Shown here piece after piece: positions 32,151 through 41,732 of a stretch of 64,000 nt of DNA. Every line of letters begins with the position of its first letter. The first letter of the stretch is position 1. Position numbers and translations under genes: made by a program. Under the pieces are notes generated by a model. That model saw nothing but the letters and a program-made list of their open reading frames with translations, did not search any database and was not told the origin of the DNA. Source of the DNA: Staphylococcus pseudoxylosus (GTDB taxonomy: Bacteria; Bacillota; Bacilli; Staphylococcales; Staphylococcaceae); contig NZ_RCVN01000001.1 in the NCBI RefSeq assembly GCF_003697915.1, positions 62,001 through 126,000 of the forward strand, given 5' to 3'.

Positions 32151-33508
32151 TTTGTTTCCTCCTTAATGATTTGATGCCTATCTAAAAACTTGATATCTAC
32201 TTCTTCAGCATTTCCTTCTGCATACAAAGGATATGATAATACAGCATATAGGAAATCTGCGGTGGTAGTAAATCCATCTATCACCATTTCATCAAGTACT
32301 ACTTTCAATTTCTTAATTGCTAATTGGCGAGTCGATGATTTAACAATAACCTTAGCAACCAACGAATCATAATTAGGGGAAACTGTGTACCCATGATATA
32401 ACAAACTATCCACACGAATATTAAAACCTTGTGGTAAATGTAAAGATTGGACTGTCCCTGGTGAAGGTTGAAATTGTCTTTCTGGATTTTCAGCATTAAT
32501 TCTTGCTTCTATTACGTGACCATCAAAAATAATGTCTTCTTGCTCAAATGGCAAAGTACCATGCTGCATCAAATAAAGTTGCGCCTGTAATAAATCTCGA
32601 TTAGCTCTCATTTCAGTTACAGTATGCTCTACTTGAATACGCGCATTCATCTCAATGAAATAGTATGCATCTTTAGTAACTAAATATTCTATTGTGCCTG
32701 CGCTCCTATAATTTGAAGCTTTCGCAACCTTAACTGCATCTAAACACATAGATGCCCTCATTTCATCAGTTATAGCTGCACATGGTGATTCTTCGATCAA
32801 CTTCTGATTTTTTCTTTGTACTGAACAATCTCTTTCGCCTAAATGTATGTAATTTTCGTTCCCATCGCCTATTACTTGAACTTCAACATGTTTTGCAACT
32901 GGTATAAAGGCTTCTACATAAATACGATCATCATCAAAATATTTTTTTCCTTCGCTTTTTGCTTCTTTAAAAGATTTAGCAAGCATATCTTCAGTTTTAA
33001 CAATTCTAATCCCTTTACCACCGCCACCACTAGCAGCTTTCAACACAAGTGGGTAACCAATTTCTTGTGCAATGTTTTGCACCTCTTCAATTGATTCTAC
33101 AGCTTTAGTCGATCCTGGAATAATTGGTACGCCTGCATTATCTACAGTTTGCCTTGCTGTAATTTTATCTCCCATCATTTCCATCGTTTTTTGCGTAGGA
33201 CCTATAAAGTAGATATCATTTTCTTCTACTTTTTTTGCAAAAGATGAACTTTCTGATAGAAATCCATAACCCGGGTGAATCGCATTTGCACCTGTAATTT
33301 TAGCTGCACTTATAATTCTGTCCTGATTTAAATAACTTTCTAATGGATTAGCGTCACCAATACAAACTGCTTGATCCGCTAAACTGACATGTAAACTTTT
33401 CTCGTCACCTAGAGCGTATATTGCAACCGTTTCAATATCAAGTTCTCTACAAGCTCGAATAATTCTTACTGCAATTTCACCTCTGTTTGCGATTAAACAA
33501 CGATACAT
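32147..33508 (-). CDS. Biotin carboxylase subunit (AccC family, operon-specific copy)
   Basis: ATP-grasp enzyme that carboxylates biotin on a carrier protein using bicarbonate and ATP. The 453 residues have the N-terminal domain ([20 protein letters not shown]), the Gly-rich ATP lid [14 protein letters not shown], and the active-site [11 protein letters not shown]. It lies with a carrier protein and PxpB/C/A, and no carboxyltransferase of the acetyl-CoA carboxylase type is near. It is therefore probably a second carboxylase dedicated to this operon rather than the fatty-acid enzyme; the substrate is unknown. Confidence 0.9.
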   Translation of the reverse strand: MYRCLIANRGEIAVRIIRACRELDIETVAIYALGDEKSLHVSLADQAVCIGDANPLESYLNQDRIISAAKITGANAIHPGYGFLSESSSFAKKVEENDIYFIGPTQKTMEMMGDKITARQTVDNAGVPIIPGSTKAVESIEEVQNIAQEIGYPLVLKAASGGGGKGIRIVKTEDMLAKSFKEAKSEGKKYFDDDRIYVEAFIPVAKHVEVQVIGDGNENYIHLGERDCSVQRKNQKLIEESPCAAITDEMRASMCLDAVKVAKASNYRSAGTIEYLVTKDAYYFIEMNARIQVEHTVTEMRANRDLLQAQLYLMQHGTLPFEQEDIIFDGHVIEARINAENPERQFQPSPGTVQSLHLPQGFNIRVDSLLYHGYTVSPNYDSLVAKVIVKSSTRQLAIKKLKVVLDEMVIDGFTTTADFLYAVLSYPLYAEGNAEEVDIKFLDRHQIIKEETK

Positions 33509-33530
33509 ACAAACACCCCTTTTTACAAAC

Positions 33531-33971
33531 TTATTTCACTTTTATAATCTGTTGATTATATTCAACATTAGACCCGTGCTCGATAAGAATCTCATCAACC
33601 ACGCCAGAAACATCACTTACTACTTCATTTAAAACTTTCATCGCTTCTATGTAACCAATCGTATCTCCTTTTTTAATTTCGTCACCAACATTTACGATTG
33701 GGTTGGTTAACTCTTTCTCATCTTGCAAGAAAAATGTTCCGACCATAGGTGATTTAACTGATTGATAATTTGATTCGTTTGTTTCATCATTAGACGCATT
33801 GTTCGAATATGTTTCACCCGACTGATTAGATGGTTGGTTTGAAACAACATGATTAGCTACGCCTTCTGTAAAATCTATTGATATTTCATGTTCAAAATCT
33901 TTATAGCTGAATTTCTTAACTTCATTTGATTTAACCAATTTAATTAATTGTTCTACTTTTTCTAAATTCAT
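33531..33971 (-). CDS. Biotin carboxyl carrier protein (AccB family, operon-specific copy)
   Basis: Carrier protein of 146 residues. The C-terminal biotinyl domain (about 73-146) has EAMKVLNE, with the biotin-accepting Lys112; the usual residue after Lys is Met, here Val. Residues 37-70 are a Ser/Asn-rich flexible linker, and the N-terminal 36 residues are a small helical region. It is encoded between pxpC and the biotin carboxylase, and all spacings are under 25 bases. Confidence 0.92.
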   Translation of the reverse strand: MNLEKVEQLIKLVKSNEVKKFSYKDFEHEISIDFTEGVANHVVSNQPSNQSGETYSNNASNDETNESNYQSVKSPMVGTFFLQDEKELTNPIVNVGDEIKKGDTIGYIEAMKVLNEVVSDVSGVVDEILIEHGSNVEYNQQIIKVK

Positions 33972-33973
33972 TA

Positions 33974-34972
33974 TTATTCTCCTTTAAGTAATTTATTAAT
34001 TCGATTAGAAGTTTTTCTCAGTTGAGATATATCGAAAATAGGTGCTTTTAATATTTGATTTTGCTTTTCATTAAACGCTTGCTCTTTTTCCTTTAGCTTT
34101 TCTGTAGCTGTTGCTACCGTTACCCATTCAAATTTAATCGTTTCAATAGGTTTTTTCTGCGCAAGTATCGGTAAATCGGCAGCACACACTGTTGCAATTT
34201 TAGTATAACCACCAACCGTTTGTTTATCATTTAATAAAATAATAGGATTACCATCATTTGGAACTTGAATACTACCCAAAGCTACAGGTTCAGAAATGAT
34301 ATCTGCAGATTCCATTGGGGCAATGTTTTCACCTTGTAAACGAAAACCCATACGGTCTGATTTTTCTGAAATTTCAAAGACTTCGTTTACTAACTTTTGT
34401 TTAGCTTCATTACTAAAATGCTCTATTTGAGGACCTTCTATTATATGAATTAATTCTTGATTTAACGCCTCACCTGGACAACTCAAACCTATCCGTTCTG
34501 TGTACATTTTATTTTGTTGACATGTGATTACATCAGAAGATTTTAATGCTCTGCCATGATAGCCACCTATCTTACTTCTGGTATGTGTTGAATAACTATT
34601 GGCTATTTTTGGTATCTCGAGTGGTTTCCCGAACAATATATATCCTCTTGCCCCATCAACAACTGACCCTATTTTTAATTCATCACCCTTCTCAACAAAA
34701 ATAACTGTTTGATGAGAGATAGTTTGATCGTTTAATGTCGCTTCAAAATGCCCACCTGTTAACACAAATGTATTATCGTTTAGAAATTGTATTGTCGGCC
34801 CAATTATCGTGAATTCAATGGCCGGTCCTTCATTACCTATTAATGTATACCCTATTCTTAAAGCATAAGTATCTAGTGCACCAGCTGTTGAAAAACCTTG
34901 GTCTTGATAACCAATTCTACCTAAATCTTGAACTGTACTAAATAAGCCAGGATTTAATATTTTAATACTCAT
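33974..34972 (-). CDS. pxpC: 5-oxoprolinase subunit C (KipA family)
   Basis: Member of the family labelled biotin-dependent carboxyltransferase, related to the C-terminal part of urea carboxylase. The 332 residues have the signature LNPGLFSTVQDLGRIGYQ at the start, DRMGFRLQG, and GSIQVPNDGNPIILLNDKQTVGGYTKIA. In the Pxp complex this subunit binds PxpB. It follows pxpB by one base. Confidence 0.92.
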   Translation of the reverse strand: MSIKILNPGLFSTVQDLGRIGYQDQGFSTAGALDTYALRIGYTLIGNEGPAIEFTIIGPTIQFLNDNTFVLTGGHFEATLNDQTISHQTVIFVEKGDELKIGSVVDGARGYILFGKPLEIPKIANSYSTHTRSKIGGYHGRALKSSDVITCQQNKMYTERIGLSCPGEALNQELIHIIEGPQIEHFSNEAKQKLVNEVFEISEKSDRMGFRLQGENIAPMESADIISEPVALGSIQVPNDGNPIILLNDKQTVGGYTKIATVCAADLPILAQKKPIETIKFEWVTVATATEKLKEKEQAFNEKQNQILKAPIFDISQLRKTSNRINKLLKGE

Positions 34973-34973
34973 A

Positions 34974-35663
34974 CTATCTATTCACCCACTTTGCAATTTC
35001 AAAATCATCTTGTAGTTGTGACTGTTGTATATGCTCAAATGTTTCTTCATCAATTGAATAAAACTTAATTGTATCTCCTGAATTATATAAGCACATCGGA
35101 GTGCGATTAATATCGAATACTCGAATTGGTGTACGACCAATTATCTGCCATCCTCCCGGTGATTCCTTTGGATATAAACCAGTTTGATTATTAGCAATAC
35201 CAACTGAACCAGCAGGTATACTTGTTCTTGGTTCCTGCCTTCTTGGAGTATGTAACTGTGGATTCAAACCTCCTAAAAATGGAAAACCAGGCATAAAGCC
35301 AAGCATATATATTAAATATGTATTATCTGTATGTAATTGCACAACTTCTTCTTCTGATAAATTATTATATGAAGCAACTTCACTTAGATCTTGACCATAC
35401 GCTCCGCCGTAAAGTACAGGGATATTGATTTGCTTAGCTTCCCCGTTTGTATGCGCTTCCAATTCGTTGTCTGATTGGTCCAATTTAAGCGCTTCAACTA
35501 CTTGTTTAACATCGCATTGTGCGATATCAATATTAAGCATAATCGCTCTATAGCTCGGTACAATATCTATAATTGCAGGATGTTTTTGATTTATAATATA
35601 CTGTTTGACTTGTTGAACTTTATTAAAAATATCTTGATTTATTTGAGCTTCGAAATAAATCAT
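34974..35663 (-). CDS. pxpB: 5-oxoprolinase subunit B (KipI family)
   Basis: KipI/PxpB family protein, the ATP-using partner of PxpC. The region GFMPGFPFLGGL, the TPRRQEPRTSIPAGSVGIANNQ motif and PGGWQIIGRTPI are typical. The ATG at 35663 has no ribosome-binding site. Eleven codons earlier, a CTG at 35696 follows AAAGGGGGAT by about 8 bases, and the extra residues (EYKLINEQTIM) resemble the family's conserved first strand (GDQALLV-type). The true start may be that CTG. First gene of the six-gene operon. Confidence 0.88.
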   Translation of the reverse strand: MIYFEAQINQDIFNKVQQVKQYIINQKHPAIIDIVPSYRAIMLNIDIAQCDVKQVVEALKLDQSDNELEAHTNGEAKQINIPVLYGGAYGQDLSEVASYNNLSEEEVVQLHTDNTYLIYMLGFMPGFPFLGGLNPQLHTPRRQEPRTSIPAGSVGIANNQTGLYPKESPGGWQIIGRTPIRVFDINRTPMCLYNSGDTIKFYSIDEETFEHIQQSQLQDDFEIAKWVNR

Positions 35664-35696
35664 AATAGTTTGTTCGTTTATTAATTTATACTCCAG

Positions 35697-35956
35697 AAAC
35701 GTATCCCCCTTTATGCTTTCTGCAATTAATTTTAAATAAAAACTTAATTACGAGATTAACGTTATCATTATATCATTCATTTTATTTTCCTGTTTAATAG
35801 TAAATAATTATCAACAATAATAATAAATGCAAATACATAAAACCTTAATGTTTAATTATTAAGTAGAGTCATTTTTTATCAATATACTATTAAATAACTT
35901 TTAATGTTATTCTTTAAAATGCAATACATTAGTATAGAAACACTACAATATATTTT
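35697..35956. other. Spacer upstream of the pxp operon
   Basis: About 260 AT-rich bases between the pxpB start region and the greA terminator. I see only the AAAGGGGG site at 35706-35713 and no gene. The operon promoter must lie here, but I cannot place it with confidence. Confidence 0.5.
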
Positions 35957-35996
35957 AAGTACCCCCCAACAGTAAAGACACTGCTAGGGGGTACTT
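35957..35996 (-). terminator. Terminator of greA
   Basis: A GC-rich 10-base stem (35957-35966 with 35987-35996), strengthened by an inner CAG/CTG pair, with an A/T-rich flank on the minus strand. It lies 8 bases after the greA stop. Confidence 0.85.
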
Positions 35997-36003
35997 AATT
36001 ATA

Positions 36004-36480
36004 TTATTTAATATTAACAATTTTCACGTTGATTTCTCCACCATTTGGTAATGGTACACGTACTTCATCATCTAATTTTTTCCCAATCAAGCTTTTTGCC
36101 ATTGGTGATTCGTTAGAGATTTTCCCTTTAAAAGCATCAGATTCTGCAGAACCGACAATTTGATATTCTTCTTCTTCATCGCCAGGTAATTCTACAAAAG
36201 TTACAGTTTTACCTAACTGCACTTGGTTATTATCGCCATTATCTTCAATAATAAGTGCATTACGTAACATATGTTCTACACGTTGGATATCTTGTTCAAT
36301 AAAACCTTGCTCATCTTTAGCTGCATCGTACTCTGAGTTCTCTGATAAATCTCCGAAAGAACGTGCAACTTTAATTTTTTCAACGACTTCAGGTCGCTTA
36401 ACTGTTTTTAACTCTTCAAGTTCATTTTCTAACTTTTCAAATCCTTCTTGAGTCATTGGATATTGTTTTTGATTTTCCAT
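36004..36480 (-). CDS. greA: Transcription elongation factor GreA
   Basis: Rescues backtracked RNA polymerase by stimulating cleavage of the 3' end of the RNA. The 158 residues have the N-terminal coiled coil (about 10-75, with the acidic tip [16 protein letters not shown]) and the C-terminal FKBP-like domain ending in VKIVNIK. It is the last gene of the run from trmR through udk. Confidence 0.96.
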   Translation of the reverse strand: MENQKQYPMTQEGFEKLENELEELKTVKRPEVVEKIKVARSFGDLSENSEYDAAKDEQGFIEQDIQRVEHMLRNALIIEDNGDNNQVQLGKTVTFVELPGDEEEEYQIVGSAESDAFKGKISNESPMAKSLIGKKLDDEVRVPLPNGGEINVKIVNIK

Positions 36481-36507
36481 TATGTCATCTTCCTTTACAT
36501 ATAAATA

Positions 36508-37131
36508 CTATTGTTTACTTACTAAAGTTTGAATCTTAGTTGTCATTATATCGATCGCTACTTTATTACTTCCACCTTCTGGAATAATGATATCTGCGTA
36601 TCTTTTTGTAGGTTCTATAAATTGATTGTGCATTGGTCGAACTACATTTAGATATTGATTGATTACAGAATCCATTGTACGTCCTCTTTCTTCAGTGTCC
36701 CTAAGAAGACGTCTTAATATACGTAAATCAGCATCTGTATCGACATAAATTTTTACATCCATTAAATCTCTTAATGTTTTGTTTTCAAGCGCAAATATAC
36801 CTTCTACGATAATAACATCTTTTGGCTCAAATGCAATCGTTTCCTCACTTCTTGTATGATTTGTATAATCGTATGTTGGCACTTCAACCTGTTTACCATT
36901 TCGTAAGTCGGTTAAATTTTCAATTAACAAATCATTATCAAAAGCGAAAGGATGGTCATAATTGGTTTCCAAACGTTCATCAAAAGTTAAATGCGATTGG
37001 TCTTTATAATAATAGTCTTGAGCCAATAGTGCAACACTATGACCTTCTAAATTTTTCATAATTTCATTTGTGACTGATGTTTTACCTGATCCAGACCCAC
37101 CAGCTATACCGATTATTGTTGTACTTTTCAT
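36508..37131 (-). CDS. udk: Uridine kinase
   Basis: Phosphorylates uridine and cytidine in pyrimidine salvage. The 207 residues begin with the P-loop [14 protein letters not shown] and contain YYKDQSHL and the [13 protein letters not shown] motif of the lid. It starts one base into the stop region of the upstream U32 peptidase-like gene. Order greA-udk-yrrO-yrrN-yrrM is conserved in Bacillales. Confidence 0.96.
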   Translation of the reverse strand: MKSTTIIGIAGGSGSGKTSVTNEIMKNLEGHSVALLAQDYYYKDQSHLTFDERLETNYDHPFAFDNDLLIENLTDLRNGKQVEVPTYDYTNHTRSEETIAFEPKDVIIVEGIFALENKTLRDLMDVKIYVDTDADLRILRRLLRDTEERGRTMDSVINQYLNVVRPMHNQFIEPTKRYADIIIPEGGSNKVAIDIMTTKIQTLVSKQ

Positions 37132-38399
37132 TATCCAATTTCCTTTCTCATCATGTTATTTGCATAAATTGGATGATTAACTTTAATTTGCACAATTTGT
37201 AATGGGTGACGGGCAGCATCAAGTTCATTACCCTCTTCGTCATAAATTGTCTCTACAACTTGTCGAAAAGTCTCAATTTCTGGGCCAAAAAATTCTATTT
37301 CTTGTCCAGGCTCAAATTTATTTCGTTGTTGAATCGTTGCAATCTTAGTTTTCTCATCATAATCTAATACTAATCCACAGAAATCATAAGCTGAATTTTT
37401 CTTATTCTGATGTCCAAACATCTGCTCTTCATAACCAGGTGTACCTTCTATAAAAGCAGAAGCAGTATCTCTATTGGCACATTTATCTAATTCTATCAAC
37501 CACTCTGGTTTGATTTTGAAATTTTGAGGGTCATCGGCATAAGCATCAATCACTTTTCTATAAACAGAAACAACTGTAGCAATATAGTGAATTGACTTCA
37601 TACGCCCTTCTATTTTCAATGAATCAACACCAATATCCATCATATTTGGAATAGATTCTATTAATTTTAAATCTTTCGGGCTCATTGCAAATGGTGTGAC
37701 TTCCTCATCTCGATAATATAAGTCTAATTCCCCGTCAGATTCCACTTGCAGTAAATCATAATCCCAACGGCAACTTTGACAACAACCACCTCTGTTTGAA
37801 TCTCTTGCAGTCATATGATTACTTAAAGTACATCTTCCTGAATAAGCAATACACATAGCGCCATGTATAAATGACTCAATCTCGATGTCTACTTGCTCTT
37901 TCATTTCTTTCATTTCCATTGCACCGGTTTCACGTGCTAAAACAACTCGGTCTAGACCTTCTTCTTTCCAAAATTCAACCGCTTTATAATTTGAAAGTGA
38001 TTGTTGTGTAGATAGATGAATTTCTAGTTCTGGCGCAACACTTTTACAAGTCTCAATAATTAACGGGTCTGCAACAATGATCCCTGTAACACCCGCCAAT
38101 GCTAAGTCACGTAAATAGTCATCTAGACCTTCCATGTTTTCATCATGAGCGATTATGTTCGTAGTAACATAAATTTTAGCTTGATACCGTTTGGCAAATT
38201 CAACGCCTTCTTTTATTTCTGCTAATGTAAAATTATCGGCGTTTGACCTCAAACCATATGCTTGTCCACCCAAAAAAACAGCATCTGCACCATAATGTAC
38301 GGCGATTTTCAGTTTTTCTAAATTTCCAGCTGGTGCAAGAAGTTCAGGCTTTTTCATTTTAGGCTTATGTTGAATATTAATTTCTTCTAAAATTTCCAC
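37131..38399 (-). CDS. trhP2: U32 family tRNA hydroxylation protein (YrrO/TrhP2-like)
   Basis: Peptidase-family-U32 protein that in B. subtilis (yrrO) acts with its partner in prephenate-dependent hydroxylation of U34 in tRNA, the first step toward 5-methoxyuridine. The 422 residues show the family signature [20 protein letters not shown] with HGAMC, and the [10 protein letters not shown] iron-sulfur-type cysteines. The C-terminal part is a beta domain. The start is GTG with GGAGGTT before it. It lies 13 bases after the partner gene. Confidence 0.88.
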   Translation of the reverse strand: MEILEEINIQHKPKMKKPELLAPAGNLEKLKIAVHYGADAVFLGGQAYGLRSNADNFTLAEIKEGVEFAKRYQAKIYVTTNIIAHDENMEGLDDYLRDLALAGVTGIIVADPLIIETCKSVAPELEIHLSTQQSLSNYKAVEFWKEEGLDRVVLARETGAMEMKEMKEQVDIEIESFIHGAMCIAYSGRCTLSNHMTARDSNRGGCCQSCRWDYDLLQVESDGELDLYYRDEEVTPFAMSPKDLKLIESIPNMMDIGVDSLKIEGRMKSIHYIATVVSVYRKVIDAYADDPQNFKIKPEWLIELDKCANRDTASAFIEGTPGYEEQMFGHQNKKNSAYDFCGLVLDYDEKTKIATIQQRNKFEPGQEIEFFGPEIETFRQVVETIYDEEGNELDAARHPLQIVQIKVNHPIYANNMMRKEIG

Positions 38400-38412
38400 T
38401 GTTCAACCTCCA

Positions 38413-39336
38413 TTAATATACTGTTTGTTTATATAAGAAACCTTCATCAAATGGGCGATGTTCTGGTTGTATTGCTTCTATTGGATCAACAAGCATAAAT
38501 TTTTCATCTTCATAAGCTTCAGGATCTTCATTATATAAATCAATGGCTTCTCTATATTGTTCAGTACACACGTTTATATATTCTTCTGACTGTAACACAC
38601 CATCTATTTTCAGTGCATCTATACCAGCCTCTAATAAAGGTTCTAATTCTTCTATTAAACATATATCATGTGGAGACATGATATGAGTGCCATTATAATC
38701 TTCGAAGACTGGATATTTGTTATCACGTTCCTCGTCATATAACAATAATTCATCAGCTTCTAGATTACGCTCAATCTTTAATTGTCGTTCTTGGAATGTG
38801 TAATAGTTACCTAACAACATACGCTTAGATTGAAACATACATGTCATACCATGGACTTGTACTTCAATTTCCACATTTGCATTAGCTTTTATATTTAGTA
38901 TTTCTTCTAAATTCAATTCTCTTGCTAACTGAGCACGTTTGGCGCCTTTTTTCCCCCAATAATTACACTGAAAATAATTTGTCACTAACGTTTCAGCATC
39001 CCAATTAAGTGGAATCGGGTTATCTTGATTTTTAACAAACATAATTACAGCTGGGTCACCAAAAATAATGCGGTCAACTTTAATTTCGTGCAAAAATTCT
39101 ATATAGGATTCAACGGCATTTAAATGATAGTTGTGAAAAAGCCCATTGACGGCTGCGTAAACCTTTTTACCATTACTGTGTGCCAAATTCACAGCTTCTC
39201 GCATAGCCTCTCTATTAAATTCACCAGCAAGCCTCAATCCAAATTTCTGCTCACCTATCACAAATGCATCAGCGCCTTTTTCAATTAACGCTTCAATATG
39301 TTTAACAGATTTGGGTGTAACTAATAATTCTGTCAT
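38413..39336 (-). CDS. trhP1: U32 family tRNA hydroxylation protein (YrrN/TrhP1-like)
   Basis: Second U32-family protein, 307 residues, paired with the one downstream. The signature region reads EVQVHGMTCMFQSKRMLLGNY, shorter in cysteines than the partner. The B. subtilis pair yrrN-yrrO acts together in tRNA wobble-uridine hydroxylation. Its start overlaps the trmR stop by 4 bases, so the three genes act as one unit. Confidence 0.87.
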   Translation of the reverse strand: MTELLVTPKSVKHIEALIEKGADAFVIGEQKFGLRLAGEFNREAMREAVNLAHSNGKKVYAAVNGLFHNYHLNAVESYIEFLHEIKVDRIIFGDPAVIMFVKNQDNPIPLNWDAETLVTNYFQCNYWGKKGAKRAQLARELNLEEILNIKANANVEIEVQVHGMTCMFQSKRMLLGNYYTFQERQLKIERNLEADELLLYDEERDNKYPVFEDYNGTHIMSPHDICLIEELEPLLEAGIDALKIDGVLQSEEYINVCTEQYREAIDLYNEDPEAYEDEKFMLVDPIEAIQPEHRPFDEGFLYKQTVY

Positions 39337-39974
39337 TGTGATTCTCCTTTAATTGAAATTGCTAAACCATCATCTATGTTTAAAAAATTAGTTGTGTAAC
39401 CTTCATGATTAATTAACCATTCGTTATACTCTATTACTTTTTTAACCATTTGACGTACATTACGTGTGCGTACCACGGATATATCCGAAACAAAACCGTG
39501 GTATAGAACATTATCCGTAATCACAACACCACCATCTTTTAAGATTGGCGTAAAAAGTTCAAAAAATTTCTTTGATTGCGCTTTAGCAGCATCAATAAAT
39601 ATCATATCATACGTTCGATCGTTCACCTTATTGAACTGTTTTAACGCATTGCCTTCAATTAGTTTTACTTGGTTATTAAAACCAAATAATTCTATATTTT
39701 CTTTTGCTTTATTTATCATTTCTTCATCACGTTCTATTGTCGTCACTTGAATTTCTTTAGATATCGAAGCAAATTGCATTGCGCTGTAGCCTATAGCAGT
39801 ACCAATTTCTAATATGTTTGTTGGTTTATGTAATCTGATTACTTGTTTTATCATCTCAAGCGTCAGTCTATCTACAATTGGGACATTATTTTCCTCTGCA
39901 AACGTTCTTAGAGATTCTATATTTTCATCGGTTTGCTGGTGTAAATTTAATAAATAGGATTGATTATTATCCAT
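39333..39974 (-). CDS. trmR: tRNA 5-hydroxyuridine methyltransferase TrmR (YrrM)
   Basis: SAM-dependent O-methyltransferase that converts 5-hydroxyuridine at tRNA position 34 to 5-methoxyuridine. The 213 residues have the methyltransferase motif ILEIGTAIGYSAMQFA, the IERDEEMINKAK acidic loop and FIDAAKAQSKKFFE. It precedes the two hydroxylation genes, so substrate and product enzymes are encoded together. Start ATG with AAAGGAAG upstream. The leader is about 185 bases and contains a hairpin. Confidence 0.88.
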   Translation of the reverse strand: MDNNQSYLLNLHQQTDENIESLRTFAEENNVPIVDRLTLEMIKQVIRLHKPTNILEIGTAIGYSAMQFASISKEIQVTTIERDEEMINKAKENIELFGFNNQVKLIEGNALKQFNKVNDRTYDMIFIDAAKAQSKKFFELFTPILKDGGVVITDNVLYHGFVSDISVVRTRNVRQMVKKVIEYNEWLINHEGYTTNFLNIDDGLAISIKGESQ

Positions 39975-40029
39975 TTCTTCATAACTTCCTTTGTTGTAAA
40001 ATCATACTTTGGATTCAAGCAATAAAATA

Positions 40030-40052
40030 AATCAGTCATTTAGTGACTGATT
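40030..40052 (-). terminator. Terminator-like hairpin in the trmR leader
   Basis: A perfect 9-base inverted repeat (40030-40038 with 40044-40052), 5-base loop, followed on the minus strand by TATTTTATT. It sits between the likely promoter at 40166-40174 and the trmR start, so it may be an attenuator, or simply the end of a short upstream transcript. Confidence 0.5.
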
Positions 40053-40526
40053 AAATAATTTAAACAAAATATTAAATCCTAAATTCAATATGCGTATTTA
40101 TTTTAATTATGATTCAGTATAAAACTTTTTCTTTTATGTATGTACGCACAAATTTAACTTTATATATTTTATCACAAACAAATAGAGAATATAAGTGTAA
40201 AGTCACAGTGAATACTAAATTAAAAAGTTGAATTATCATACCGGTCATTGTTTTATCTATGATTCATAGTAATTAAGATTGTATTTTCCATTGGTAATAA
40301 AATTAGAATCGAGTCATAATATAATTACAAAAAATGCCTCATTTTAAAGTTAATCTATAATTATTTCAAAGCATAGACCAACATATGTCTTTGCATAAAT
40401 ATTACATACTCTACTAATTTACTAATAACTGAAAGAAATAATTGATGAGGATTACAGTATCGATCATAAGCTCAAAATCATATCCAAAGGGACCATACTT
40501 GATCAAATTTTTAAGATTTTAAATAT
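40053..40526. other. Gene-free stretch upstream of the trmR operon
   Basis: About 470 AT-rich bases between two hairpins. I see no open frame with a ribosome-binding site; one minus-strand frame has 28 open codons after 40500, without an obvious start. In B. subtilis mltG (yrrL) sits in this place; no trace of it is visible here. Confidence 0.6.
40166..40174 (-). promoter_or_regulatory. Likely promoter (extended -10) of the trmR operon
   Basis: On the minus strand TGATAAAAT is an extended -10 element. No clear -35 box is seen. It gives an inferred leader of about 185 bases to trmR. Confidence 0.4.
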
Positions 40527-40563
40527 AAAAGAGGGCTAATCCCTTACGGATTAGCCCTCTTAT
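40527..40563 (-). terminator. Terminator after the DUF1292 gene
   Basis: A perfect 12-base GC-rich stem (40531-40542 with 40548-40559), 5-base loop, and A/T-rich flanks on both sides. It ends the alaS-ireB-ruvX-DUF1292 run about 70 bases after its last stop. Confidence 0.88.
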
Positions 40564-40628
40564 TTTAAAAATAGATATTTCAATTCCAAATTCTTATGCT
40601 TTTACGCATCTTAATTAATTATTATCTA

Positions 40629-40955
40629 TTACTCGTGATCGTGGTCATGATCGTCCATTTCAGTATTAACTACTTCTTCAATCATGTCCCACTCTTCATC
40701 TGTTTCTACAGGTAAGAATTTACCACCTTCACCATTTTCATCTGGTTCATTAATCATTGGTACCAATTCTATTAAATCATCATCATCAGATTCTGCGCCT
40801 TCTTCAGCAAGAATTACATATTCTTTTTTAAATTCTGGGTGGAAGAATTCTAATACTTTACGATATAAGACTTCATTACCTTCCTCATCGTATAGAGTAA
40901 GTAATTCCTCTTCGTTGTTAATTTCTAATTGAGAATCGTGATTGTGTTCAGTCAT
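40629..40955 (-). CDS. DUF1292 family acidic protein (YrzB-like)
   Basis: A strongly acidic 108-residue protein of the DUF1292 family, function unknown. The N-terminal half carries [21 protein letters not shown], typical of the family. The end is rich in Asp, Glu and His (DDHDHDHE). In B. subtilis the homologue yrzB follows ruvX, as here. Confidence 0.9.
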   Translation of the reverse strand: MTEHNHDSQLEINNEEELLTLYDEEGNEVLYRKVLEFFHPEFKKEYVILAEEGAESDDDDLIELVPMINEPDENGEGGKFLPVETDEEWDMIEEVVNTEMDDHDHDHE

Positions 40956-40971
40956 AATTAAACGCTCCTTT

Positions 40972-41400
40972 TTATTGTAATGAGTCTAAATAGCCTTGCA
41001 ATATAAAGACCGCAGCCATTTTGTCGATTACTTTTTTTCGTTTCTGTCTAGAAACATCTGCTTCAAGCAGTGAACGTTCTGCAGCCATAGTGCTTAAGCG
41101 TTCATCCCACATGATTATCTCTAATGATGGCAGTGCTTCTTGAAGTTGCTCCTTGTATTGTAACGAAGCCTCGCCTCGAAATCCAATAGAATTGTTCATG
41201 TTTTTTGGTAATCCGATAATTACGGTACCAACTTTCTCTTTTTGTATAATATCTACAAGTTGATTTATACCTAATTCATTTTTTTCTTCGTCTATACGGA
41301 GTGTATCTAATCCTTGGGCTGTCCAACCCATAAGATCACTTATTGCAATGCCAACAGTTTTACTACCTACATCTAAACCAATAATTTTATGTTTTAACAT
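40972..41400 (-). CDS. ruvX: RuvX/YqgF family RNase H-like protein
   Basis: RNase H-fold protein proposed to process the 5' end of pre-16S rRNA or to act as a Holliday-junction resolvase; the first role has better support. The 142 residues have [13 protein letters not shown] (catalytic Asp), [14 protein letters not shown] and [12 protein letters not shown]. It lies 3 bases after the ireB stop. Confidence 0.94.
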   Translation of the reverse strand: MLKHKIIGLDVGSKTVGIAISDLMGWTAQGLDTLRIDEEKNELGINQLVDIIQKEKVGTVIIGLPKNMNNSIGFRGEASLQYKEQLQEALPSLEIIMWDERLSTMAAERSLLEADVSRQKRKKVIDKMAAVFILQGYLDSLQ

Positions 41401-41403
41401 AAA

Positions 41404-41664
41404 TTAGTTAGTTTTCTCTTGTAAATAACTAGAAACTAATTCTTCCATAATATCATCACGATCAATGCGACGTATTTGATTTCTAGCTTCATTATGACGT
41501 GGAATATAGGCAGGGTCGCCTGAGAGTAGATAACCTACGATTTGATTTACTGGATTATATCCTTTTTCTTTCAACGTATTATAGACATTTTGTAACACTG
41601 TTTTGACATCTTCTTTTGGAATTTCATCATAATTAAATTTCATTGTTTTATCAAAATTTTCCAT
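41404..41664 (-). CDS. ireB: IreB family regulatory phosphoprotein (YrzL)
   Basis: Small protein of the DUF965 family; the enterococcal homologue is a substrate of the PASTA kinase IreK. The 86 residues show the family core [36 protein letters not shown]. The ATG used follows AAAGGAGTG 6 bases upstream; an earlier ATG three codons before overlaps this site. It lies between ruvX and alaS. Confidence 0.93.
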   Translation of the reverse strand: MENFDKTMKFNYDEIPKEDVKTVLQNVYNTLKEKGYNPVNQIVGYLLSGDPAYIPRHNEARNQIRRIDRDDIMEELVSSYLQEKTN

Positions 41665-41732
41665 GTACAACACTCCTTTTGTATCGAGATAAAAAAGTTC
41701 TTATTCTCATTCTACATGAGAATGGCTTGAAG

